Made by a program: the position numbers and the translations under genes. DNA of 64,000 nucleotides from positions 8,469,942 to 8,533,941 of the forward strand of contig CM038727.1 of assembly GCA_021613375.1 (NCBI GenBank), given 5' to 3'. The notes beneath the pieces are model-generated. The model searched no databases, had not been told where the DNA came from, and was given only the letters and a program-made list of their open reading frames with translations. Every line of letters starts with the position of its first letter. Position 1 is the first letter of the stretch. This stretch comes from Megaleporinus macrocephalus (lineage: Eukaryota > Chordata > Actinopteri > Characiformes > Anostomidae). This document shows positions 24,401 through 36,400 of the stretch, piece after piece.

Positions 24401-27400
24401 TGATGAATTCTTGTATTATTTAATATCTCAGTTAGGGGTGAGTCATATCATATCATATGCAATAATAAAATTTAATTTTGTTGCAGTAGTGTATTCTTTA
24501 GATTCGTTTTTTTTTTTCATTTAATGTTTTGTCATATCGCCAAGAGTATCGTTATCGCAAAAATACCAAGAAATATCGTGATATTATTGTAGGGCCATAT
24601 CGCCCACCCCTAGTGCCTGTACATGATATTTGCCCCCTCAAAGCGGGACATTTATGTTGTTTCTGTACAACATACAGTACAGATGTGGACATGGTGCTGC
24701 TTTTTCAATGGAGAGCCTAGCGCCATCTCCGTTACTATCCCACAGGGGGTTACCATCCCACTTCCTACACCAAATATAGCCGTGGAAGACCTTGTTTTTT
24801 CTCAGAAAATGCTGCCTCATAAGAACGGCAAGAAATGCCACTGGAATCATTTTAAGGTTGTGGAAGTCGAACATCCCACCTATGTTTAAAATGTGGCTGA
24901 CAGAAGCAGCAAATATGACATGTGTTGTCTGGTAGTCTGGATTTTTAAAAAAAATATGAAACACTTATTTTAGAGTACTTATGCAATCATTAGGTGTTTC
25001 ACCATAGCTGCTTTATTTAGTATTCAGTCTATTTTATTTTATTTTCATTGTTCAGTTGATTCTGTGGATGTTTGTGAGCTTACCGTAGTGTGCCCCTTTA
25101 CTTCACTGTGTCTCTTATTTTATTTATTGAATGTATTTTTTTTCTCTATTTCTCTGACAATGCAGAATCATTGTTAATATTATGGACAAATGTAATGTGA
25201 AAATCCTATAAATAAATAAAAAAAAAAGAAAGAAATGCCACTGGAAACCATCCACAATGGCTAGAAGTTCACTGAATGCCACACACCTCCACTTTATAGT
25301 TAACACAAAATCCTCCCTCAATAATAATAATAAAGCTTAGCCAAACACATTACACCAATAAAAACAAAGCTTGTATTTCAAGTTTAATCAGAGATTCTCA
25401 GACATAAGAAGTTCAATACATTAAACGTTTAAAGTAATTCTCTTACATAGTAATGCTGACTGCCGTGATATTGGCTTCATCTACAATCACTTGTTTCGTA
25501 AGATTCGTATCGTTAATGACAGACCCAGTTACAGCAGCGTATGAATTGCAGGGCGTGGTTGCAAACCATATTATTACAGATACAAAGTACAAACAGCCAG
25601 AAATGCCGAACACTGACAAATGTAGCTTGTAGAGAGAACAGAAACCGAATCTGCCAAATACATACGTCGCCAGTGCACCCCTAACTGTCAGTCTTAGTTG
25701 TGAGATCTGCTCTTGGTTCTTTATCTTTGTGCATGGCTTTCCTGTAGGCATGCTCAGTCATGTAGGGCTCGCACGGGTCAAACGCGACACTGCAACACAA
25801 ACTACGGAGGGTGAGTGCAAAGATGTCTCAGTTTTACTAGCCATGTGTTTATTTTATAGCAGAACTGTCCTGTGGGTTTCTGCTGTAAGCTTTGAAATAC
25901 TTGTCTCAGGGAGCTGTTTGTTGCCTTTGAACTTCACTAAAGTGGAATATGTCTTTACAGTGACCACCAGTATGAACGCCAGAGAATTCCTTTTAAGTGG
26001 AGGTAAGCACACAGACTGCTGTGACAGGACTCTAGTGGATAAACCTTTTCTATTATATAGGATAACACCACCAGGTGAACTACACTTAATGATCTGTCTA
26101 TTTATGTTCACCTCCCTGTCTCGTCTCATGCCCCGTTCCCTACTCTACCAGCTCCATTTCTGTCCACACTGGCCTTGATCTCTTCCACAGCAGGTTCACC
26201 TCCACAGCAAGGTCAGTGAGCAATGGGAACTATTGTAGTATGCTGCTGGCAGGCTTGACGTGTGCAATGGTGTTTGTGTCAGTGTGCGTGTGTCGCAGGC
26301 TCCATGTAACAGCCATTCAGCTCTTTAACCTTTTGTAGTTAGCAGATGGCAGATAAGGTTAAGAACGTGTACGCGTTAACACATTTTTCTTTGCTTCTAA
26401 TCGTATAGCAGATACTACAACTACTACTCTGCCTACAAGTGCTGCTGCTGCTGCTACTACTACTGCTATGTCTTCTACCACCGCTACTACTGTTGCAACC
26501 GTAGCTTCTGCTTCCAGAACTAGTCAAACTACTACCACGACTGCTACTTCACTCACATCTGGTGCTACTAGTACCACTACATCTGCTCCAGCTACCACCA
26601 TAACGACTGTGACCACATCTACAAGTCCCCCTACACCTACGATTACCAAAAATACTACTTTTGCAGCCTTTACTGCAGGCAACCGTAGGAATGGTACTAC
26701 TACCACTACGTCTTCCACCCCTACTGCTATAGCCACGAACACAACCACAAATTTAACTACTACTGCTACTCTAAGCACTTCTGTATCCACACCTAATACA
26801 TCACTTACCACCACACATACCACCCCTGCAGTCAGTAATGCAGCCATTGCTGCCTCGGTAACTACAGCACCACTTGATTCCTCTTCCCCAGCTGCCACCA
26901 TAAACACTATAGGAACAGTCACTACAGTTGTAGAGACCACCACAGCTACTACAACTACCTTTGTAAGTCCACCTGCTACTAGTATTACTACTTCCACTCC
27001 TCCTACCATATCTTCCACCACAACTTCAAATCCACTTACAACTGATACTCCAAGTACTACTGCATCAACACCTACCACTACTTCTACTACTGTAGCTACC
27101 ACTACAGCTGCAGCTTCACCTACACGTGCTACTACCACCCCCACAGCTACAGGTCCGATTACTACAGCTGCTGCTGCTACTACTGGTACTACTGCATCAT
27201 CATCTACCACCACAGCCACTAATACTTCTACTGTAACTACCACTACAGCTGCAGCTTCACCTACAAGTGCTACTACCACCCCCACAGCTACAGGTCCACT
27301 TACAGCTGCTGCTGCTAGTACTACTACATCAACACCTACCACCACAACCACTACTTCTACTACTGTAGCTACCACTACAACTGCAGCTTCACCTACAACT

Positions 27401-30400
27401 GCTACTACTACCAGCACAGCTACAGGTCCAATTACAGCTGCCGCTTCTAGTACTACTGCATCAACACCTACCACCACAACCAATACTTCTACTGTAACTA
27501 CCACTACACCTGCAGCTTCACCTATAACTGCTACTACTACCAGCACAGCTACAGGTCCAATTACAGCTGCCGCTTCTAGTACTACTGCATCAACACCTAC
27601 CACCACAACCAATACTTCTACTGTAACTACCACTACACCTGCAGCTTCACCTACAACTGCTACTACTACCAGCACAGCCACAGGTCCAATTACAGCTGCT
27701 GCTGCTGCTACTATTAGTACTACTGCATCTACTCCAGCTCCGTCTACAACGGCTGCTGCTGCTTCTACTACATCTCCTCTTAGTACCACTACAGCTGCGA
27801 GTACTGACACAAATAAAATGTCTACACCTCCTCCGGCCTCATCCACGGGATCCATCACTTACCTTACGACTACATCAACCTTGCAAACCTCAGCCATGTC
27901 TGAAGCAGCAGATCCGGGCTACAGCTCCACAGGTATTAGTTAACCGAGCAGCTCCTCATGCCTCACTGATTCATTTAGTTCCTTGACCCACATGTTTGCA
28001 CTTATATGTCTTGCCCCCACAGTAGCAAGCCCGACAGGGAACAAGGAATCAGCTGTTAACACCACAGTCCATCCCACCACAGCAACAACGCTAGCCCCCC
28101 CCACTCTCACAGCAGACCGGACTGCAGCTCAACCAACAGCTACCTTCAACACTTCATTCACAGGTATGGAGCTGTTAACCTGAATGCCCTCAATGTCTTT
28201 CTATTTCAAGGGAAACTATAGATTCTTGCAATAAACTGCATACATACAATAAATGTTTTACTTATTTAGAACCACAGTGTCCTACTGGATCTGCAGTGTT
28301 GCTGTTATATAGAATACATAGAATTAAATGTTACAAAATAAATTGTTTGATGTATAGTTCTGAAAGAAGGACAATACAGAGCAAGGAATCAGAATATAAG
28401 ATATTTACATACATCAGTTCTTAAAGGCAATGGTTGAATGATGGTTGACATTTGAACTCAACAGCAGAAGAAATACACCCCTCCCTGCAGTGCTTCTTCA
28501 GAGGCTCCGCCCCCCAAATTCATGGGCGTGCAATGCCACCACGAACAAGCCTAGGCTAGCAAACTTGACCAAAACTGACCTATTGGTTCTGTGAAACAAC
28601 AAAAATAAGTTAATGTCCCACTCCTGTCCATCAGAAACCTAAATCCTCCTAAGCTCTTCTCATGCCTCTCAATGAAGCTGTTCTTCTTCTTCTAAATTTT
28701 CACATTCCACCTTAATTGGTTCAGTAGTTAGGCTATGTTCCAGCGTCTCAGCTTCCTGTATGAAAATTCTGTTCTACCTTTAGGCGCCACAGATCTTCAG
28801 GCACCTCAAGCACCTGAATATAACTTCCCTATCATTTACACAGAAACAGGAAAACATTCAAGAAGCTGGCGAATACGATGCCAACCTTAGCCATGGAAAG
28901 CTTTTGGAGATCTCGTTACCACTAAAATGCCTTATGTTCACCATGTAGCCCCTCCCATACCCCCTGTCCCCCGTTACCGATTAGCTAGAAGAATACTGTG
29001 TTACTCTACCTAAGCCACATTGTTGGTGATGTTGGTATCTACTGGGCAGTGATGAATAAACACCTGTTTATTTTCGATGATTAAAAGTTTTGATTGTATT
29101 TGGTACATAAAGCCATACATATGCCATAAGTGGACTAAAAATTAGAGATGGACCGATTAGCAGTTTTTGAGGCCGATTTTGATCACTGATCACCTTTCAG
29201 CATTATCAGCCTATAGCCGATACCGATAGAGGGCGGGGTATATGCCATGGCTACATGGGTTACATGTAGTTATTAGCGCAAGCGAGTCATGAAACATGGT
29301 CTAAACTGGTTTACTACCATTTTTAACGAGCTCATGTGAAACAGCATAATATTTTAAACAAAATTAACAGTAAATAAACAAATTAAATCAAACAAATATC
29401 CCCAAAACTGTAATCATTACATTTAGACCCTTAAATTAAAACTAAAAAAGCTAATTAAATAAATAAAGTAAAAACTGCAGTCATTAAACGCAGACTCTGT
29501 TATTTTAAACTAAATCTGTAATCATTAAATGTAGATCTTGAATTGTTGCTGCTGTTCTGTTTGTACCGGTCAGATCTGGTCTGTATGGTGTTCTGGGTTA
29601 TTTGTTTTGTGCTAGCTGTGTGTGCTAGCTCTGCTGTTTGCTGAAATTCACTGTTTTCAGCTGCGTGCAGTGCCGTATCAGATTAATAAAGTTAAATGTT
29701 TTTGTCTTGGTTCACCAATGAGACACAAGTCCTGGATACGGTAAAACACTGCCAGACGGACAACATGATGTCTATCAGCATATGCTTTTCTTGCGACGCC
29801 GCTGCTTTAGTCAGTCTGTGGAAAATAAAACGGTATGTATTTCCACCTAGTGGTTCAGATAGGAATTGCAGGGAGCTGGCCGGAGGGCTCCTCTTCCTGG
29901 ATGAAACGCTAGCTGTAAATACAGAAATTAGGCTCATTTGTTTATCGCCATCGATCGGCTCTCGGGATCGGCTAAATTGGAGACATATTGGCCGATCACC
30001 GATTGCATATTTTGATTAAATATCGGCCGATACCGATACATAGGCGATTGATCCTTCCACCTCTACTAAAAATATATATATTAAATAGGTTATATATTAA
30101 TTTAGGACACAGGTAAGTAGAGGAAGACACCTTTTCTGCATATTTATGACAATACGCTTCTAAAAGTTCTAATTTCAGAAGAACAGCTACCATATAACCA
30201 ACAGCCTTGAACAAAACCATAGCAAGGCCTTGAAAGATCTTTCAAAATCTTTGTTTTGCACCTTCCAGATTCGACAGTGGTGCAGTGCAACGTTTCCAAC
30301 TTCTGTGACAACAAAAGTAAGAACTAAAGTGAAGACATGGTGGTCTTTATATTCATTTTTTGCTACAAACTTAAATGCAAGATGCTTAGAAACCCTTCTC

Positions 30401-33400
30401 TCGATCTCTCTGTAGCATCATACTACTGGATGTACGTCGCTGTTGAGGTGCCCGGATCCAATAAGAGTACAAAAGACGTCCAGGCCTGGGTAAGTTATTT
30501 CTTCACAAACCAGACCTTCTGCGTTGATACCCTTTACATGGCCCTGTATCTGTTTTTATCCCTCGCTGTCAGTTTTCAGACCTTTTCAGTCGTGAATGTA
30601 ACCTTGGAGGTCTGATGCAAAACTCAACCACATATTCAAACAACATATCAGATAGAGCTGCAACTGGAACGGCTTTATGCCAGAAAAACTCCACAGGCAA
30701 ACTGCAGGTAACTATTACTGACAGAGAGCATGTTTGAAGGATAGTCTTACAAAGTAGGACTGAAATTGAATGTCAAATACTTTTCTTCTGTTACAGGACC
30801 TTAGCGTGGACTGTGAAGACAAGAAAGATTTCAGGTAGACCACGAATATAAATATTAAACCCATGAATGTATAACATGTTGCATTATACTTTGAGGTAGA
30901 GCTTGTGTGTCGTTTTTGAGTTGGTGCCATAGCGATATTAGTCAATCTGAGTGCAGGCTGGTATTGAAAATTGAAAGCTGTTTTAAACCAAACTAAACTA
31001 AAGCATTCCAAAGCCTAACAATGTCACTGGATCCTCAGACATTTCAGGCCTTTAAGGAACCGAAATACAGCTATTGCTACATGCAAGCTGACACTGTTGC
31101 ACCTTAAACTGACACTGGCTGCCTCACCAAAATACCCCAAACACCCTGTGAACTTCGTCAAACATGCTTGTTATGTTGCTTTAGCAGTAGCGGGCTACAG
31201 TTTGGTAGCTGTTGACTGTATATATTAGTGTCCAAATCATAGACGTCAGGTGTTCCAATCACTTCTATGGCCACAGGTGTATAAAACCAAGCACCTAGTC
31301 ATGCAGACTGCTTCTACACACATTAGTGAAATAGTGGGTCGCTCACAGGAGCTCAGTGAACTCCAGCGTGGTATCTTGATAGGACGCCTCCTGTGCAACA
31401 AGTCCAGTTGTGATGTTTCCTCACTACTAAATATTCCACAGTGAACTGTCAGTGGTGTTATAAGAAAGTGGAAGCGATTGGGAACAACAGCAACCAAATG
31501 GTAGACCATGTAATAGCATAGTGTGCAGAGGTCACCAACAGAGGTCGCTACAGACCTCCAAACTTCATGTGGTCTTCAGATCAGCTCAAGAACACAGCGT
31601 AGAGTGCTTTATGGAATGGGTTTCCATGGTGGAGCATCTGCATCCAAGCCTTATATCACCAAGCGCAATGCAAAGCACTGGATGCAGTGGTGTAAAGCAC
31701 GCCGCCACAAGACTCTAGAGAAGTGGAGACGTGAGTGACCAGTGGAGTGACCAAGCACACTTGTTATAGCTGCAAATGGTGAATTGTTCCCATAGAGCAG
31801 GGGTCACTAATAGGTGGGCCGCGGTCCTGGTCAGAACAAATCAGAGTATAAAGCGAGTCAGAGTATAAAGCGAGCTGGATTATAAAGCGAGTCAGAGTAT
31901 AAAGCGAGTCAGATTATAAAGCGAGTCAGAGTATAAAGCGAGCCGGATTATAAAGTGAGCCGGATTATAAAGCGAGCCGGATTATGAAGCGAGTCGGAGT
32001 ATAAAGTGAGTCAGAGTATAAAGCGAGTCAGAGTATAAAGCGAGTCAGATTATAAAGCGAGCCAGATTATAAAGCGAGTCAGAGTATAAAGCGAGTCGTA
32101 GTATAAAGCGAGCCGGATTATAAAGCGAGTCAGAGTATAAAGCCAGTCAGAGTATAAAGCGAGCCGGATTATAAAGCGAGTCAGTGTATAAAGCGAGCCG
32201 GATTATAAAGCGAGCCGGATTATAAAGCGAGTCAGAGTATAAAGCGAGTCGTAGTATAAAGCGAGCCGGATTATAAAGCGAGTCAGAGTATAAAGCCAGT
32301 CAGAGTATAAAGCGAGCCGGATTATAAAGCGAGTCAGTGTATAAAGCGAGCCGGATTATAAAGCGAGCCGGATTATAAAGTGAGCCGGATTATAAAGCGA
32401 GTTAGAGTATAAAGTGAGTTAGAGTATAAAGCGAGTCAGAGTATAAAGCGAGTCAGTGTATAAAGCGAGCCGGATTATAAAGCGAGCCGGATTATAAAGT
32501 GAGCCGGATTATAAAGCGAGTCGGAGTATAAAGCGAGTCGGAGTATAAAGTGAGTCAGAGTATAAAGCGAGTCAGAGTATAAAGCGAGTCGGATTATAAA
32601 GCGAGCCAGATTATAAAACGAGTCAGAGTATAAAGCGAGTCGTAGTATAAAGCGAGCCGGATTATAAAGCGAGTCAGAGTATAAAGCCAGTCAGAGTATA
32701 AAGCGAGCCGGATTATAAAGCGAGTCAGTGTATAAAGCGAGCCGGATTATAAAGCGAGTCAGAGTATAAAGCGAGCCGGATTATCAAGCGAGTCAGAGTA
32801 TAAAGCGAGTCGGATTATAAAGCGAGTCAGAGTATAAAGCGAGCCGGATTATAAAGCGAGTCAGAGTATAAAGCAAGCCGGATTATAAAGCGAGTCAGAG
32901 TATAAAGCGAGCCGGATTATAAAGCGAGTCAGAGTATAAAGCGAGCTGGAGTATAAAGCGAGTCGGATTATAAAGCGAGTCAGAGTATAAAGGGAGTCAG
33001 AGTATAAAGCGAGCTGGATTATAAAGCGAGTCGGAGAATAAAGCGAGTCAGATTATAAAGCGAGCCGGATTATAAAGCGAGTCAGAGTATAAAGCGAGCC
33101 GGATTATAAAGCGAGTCAGAGCATAAAGCGAGCCGGATTATAAAGCGAGTCAGAGTATAAAGCGAGCCGGATTATAAAGCGAGTCGGAGTATAAAGCGAG
33201 CTGGATTATAAGGCGAGTCAGAGAATAAAGCGAGTCGGAGTATAAAGCGAGTCAGAGTATAAAGCGAGCCGGATTATAAAGCGAGTCAGAGTATAAAGCG
33301 AGCCGGATTATAAAACGAGTCAGAGTATAAAGCGAGTCGGAGTATAAAGCGAGTCAGAGTATAAAGCGAGTCAGAGTATAAAGCGAGTCGGAGTATAAAG

Positions 33401-36400
33401 CGAGTCGGAGTATAAAGCGAGTTGGATTATAAAGCGAGTCGGAGTATAAAGCGAGTCGGAGTATAAAGCGAGCTGGATTATAAAGCGAGTCAGAGAATAA
33501 AGCGAGTCGGATTATAAAGCGAGTCAGAGTATAAAGCGAGCCGGATTATAAAGCGAGTCAGAGTATAAAGCGAGCCTGATTATAAAGTGAGTTAGAGTAT
33601 AAAGCGAGTCGGAGTATAAAGCGAGTCGTAGTATAAAGCGAGTCGGATTATAAAGCGAGTCAGAGTATAAAGCCAGTCAGAGTATAAAGCGAGCCGGATT
33701 ATAAAGCGAGTCAGTGTATAAAGCGAGCCGGATTATAAAGCGAGTCAGAGTATAAAGCGAGCCGGATTATCAAGCGAGTCAGAGTATAAAGCGAGTCGGA
33801 TTATAAAGCGAGTCAGAGTATAAAGCGAGCCGGATTATAAAGCGAGTCAGAGTATAAAGCGAGCCGGATTATAAAGCGAGCCGGATTATAAAGTGAGTCA
33901 GAGTATAAAGCGAGCCGGATTATAAAGCGAGCCGGATTATAAAGCGAGTCAGAGTATAAAGCGAGCCGGATTATAAAGCGAGTCAGAGTATAAAGCGAGC
34001 CGGATTATAAAGCGAGTCAGAGCATAAAGCGAGCCGGATTATAAAGCGAGTCAGAGTATAAAGCGAGCCGGATTATAAAGCGAGCCGGATTATAAAGCGA
34101 GCCGGATTATAAAGTGAGTCAGAGTATAAAGCGAGCCGGATTATAAAGCGAGTCAGAGTATAAAGTGAGCCGGATTATAAAGCGAGCCGGATTATAAAGT
34201 GAGTCAGAGTATAAAGCGAGTCAGAGTATAAAGTGAGCCGGATTATAAAGCGAGCCGGATTATAAAGCGAGCCGGATTATAAAGTGAGTCAGAGTATAAA
34301 GCGAGCCGGATTATAAAGCGAGTCAGAGTATAAAGCGAGCCGGATTATAAAGCGAGTCAGAGCATAAAGCGAGCCGGATTATAAAGCGAGTCAGAGTATA
34401 AAGCGAGTCAGAGTATAAAGCGAGTCGGAGTATAAAGCGAGCTGGATTATAAAGCGAGTCAGAGAATAAAGCGAGTCGGATTATAAAGCGAGTCAGAGTA
34501 TAAAGCGAGCTGGATTATAAAGCGAGTCAGAGAATAAAGCGAGTCGGATTATAAAGCGAGTCAGAGTATAAAGCGAGCCGGATTATAAAGCGAGTCAGAG
34601 TATAAAGCGAGCCGGATTATAAAGCGAGTCAGAGTATAAAGCGAGCCTGATTATAAAGTGAGTTAGAGTATAAAGCGAGTCGGATTATAAAGCGAGTCGG
34701 AGTATAAAGCGAGTCGGAGTATAAAGCGAGTCAGAGTATAAAGCGAGTCAGAGTATAAAGCGAGTCGGATTATAAAGCGAGTCAGAGTATAAAGCGAGTC
34801 GGAGTATAAAGCGAGTCGGATTATAAAGCGAGTCAGAGTATAAAGCGAGCCTGATTATAAAGTGAGTTAGAGTATAAAGCGAGTCGGATTATAAAGCGAG
34901 TCGGAGTATAAAGCGAGTCGGAGTATAAAGCGAGTCGGATTATAAAGCGAGTCGGAGTATAAAGCGAGTCGGATTATAAAGCGAGTCGGAGTATAAAGCG
35001 AGTCGGAGTATAAAGCGAGTCGGAGTATAAAGCGAGTCGGAGTATAAAGCGAGTCAGAGAATAAAGCGAGTCAGAGAATAAAGCGAGTCAGAGAAGTCTA
35101 ATTCAGACGGTTCATTCCACAATGAACATTATTAAGAATAAATATCGTTCCAGGGCTCACCAACGATCACCTATACACGAATATAAGAATTTCCCTGACA
35201 CCATTTCAGCCCAGACGTAAAGACAACCAAAAGCTCACTCCTCTCACTAAACAAAGTGTAAGAAAGTCAAAGGTGTCCGAAGTATTCACATTCATTACTC
35301 AGGCAGAAGTATAGATATCAACTTTACATATCAACTTTAGCTTTTTACTCCAGTAAAAGTGTAAAAGTACTGCTTTCAAAACTACTTAAAGTATAAAAGT
35401 AATGTAAGGGAAAAAATGTTATTAAGACTAAAAGCTTAGGCCGCACCACAGGGGTCTATAGTGCACTCCAGTAGAGTATAAATAACCAAAATTTCTACTT
35501 AGAATTATTTAGAATTACTTAGAAGTATTTGTACTTCGTTACTTGACACCTCTGAAGAAAGTGTAAGAGTGGAAAACAAGACGGAAATAAACTGTTAATA
35601 TGTGAAAGATGTGCACGTTTTATTTACTTTTTCTATTAATAAGCACTTTAAGATGCACTTTTTTTCAAAAGCATTTTGTTTTTTTAATGTAGCCCTTGTT
35701 TTACTTGAAGTTTCTAAATAATTAATTCAGTTCAGCATTTTAAATAATAAATATTGTTTAAATATACTGAACGGTATGTGTGATGAGTTGGTTTTTCAGT
35801 TGCTGATGGTATAAGATGCTGATACTAGGCTACTTCAGTAAACAGGATATGATACTGAACCAAATCTCCTCTAACTGGACCAAACTGAATTCTGATTAAA
35901 TACCCCTGCCATAGAGCAAAACACTGCTTAGACAGAAGTTCCTAATATGGGAATAAGAGTGACTACAGAACGACACACAACCTAACTTAGCCCACCTACT
36001 AACTCTGTGCTGCCCTCTTCATTCCAGTAGGACCAATTGCACTGTGCTGCTTCAGTTAAGCCAGCCCACAGACACCTGCACCATAAGGCAGCTCCTCCAG
36101 ACCAAAAGCGGAGACTCTTCTTTACGTGCCGAATTACTGGGGGACGTGAAAAGAGTGGGTAGGTGAAACCAGAGATGGTCCTGAATCTAATGAATTATTT
36201 ATGCAGTTTATGAAGAGGCTGTGGGCAAGAGGTGATCAATCATCTTCCAATCATCCACAATAAGGCTTAGAGTGAATGGGCAATTGATTATGCGCTGCTG
36301 CAGCCCTCAGTAATGTCTCTCCGTAGGGAGAAACCTGTGCATGGATGCGAATATGTTGCCCCCTGGAGATGGTTTGATGTACTGCGAATCCTCCATGTCT

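Larger units (their letters stand above)
21235..25747. other. Intron 2 (4.5 kb)
   Basis: The intron contains a CT tract near 21390-21416, an interspersed repeat at 22172-22625, a terminal-repeat element at 23189-23587, a hAT-like MITE at 24301-24612 and AT-rich filler. About 21420-22170, 22750-23185 and 24620-25740 hold nothing else I can support. Confidence 0.6.
30835..36027. other. Intron 11 (5.2 kb)
   Basis: The intron interrupts module A. It contains a Tc1-like remnant, the 17-bp minisatellite and a hAT-like MITE, all listed separately. The remainder (30840-31200 and 35560-36020) shows nothing recognisable. Confidence 0.7.

Noticed and set aside
25443..25751. 102-codon minus-strand frame with hydrophobic segments
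   Set aside because: It overlaps exon 3 of the receptor on the other strand and lies in sequence that looks like a decayed element end ('gccagtgcacccctaact'). No independent support.
26524..27858. 444-codon minus-strand frame rich in Val and Ala
   Set aside because: Reverse complement of an ACT/ACC/GCT-rich mucin exon; stops are rare there by composition. The plus-strand reading has splice sites and phase support.
30573..30604. Early donor 'gtctga' at 30605 for exon 10
   Set aside because: A longer exon ending at 30707 uses the better 'gtaact' donor, keeps phase 0 for exon 11 and retains conserved-looking cysteines.
31838..35092. Possible CRISPR array
   Set aside because: Units are directly adjacent with no unique spacers, and the genome is eukaryotic. 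The other minisatellites were rejected for the same reason.
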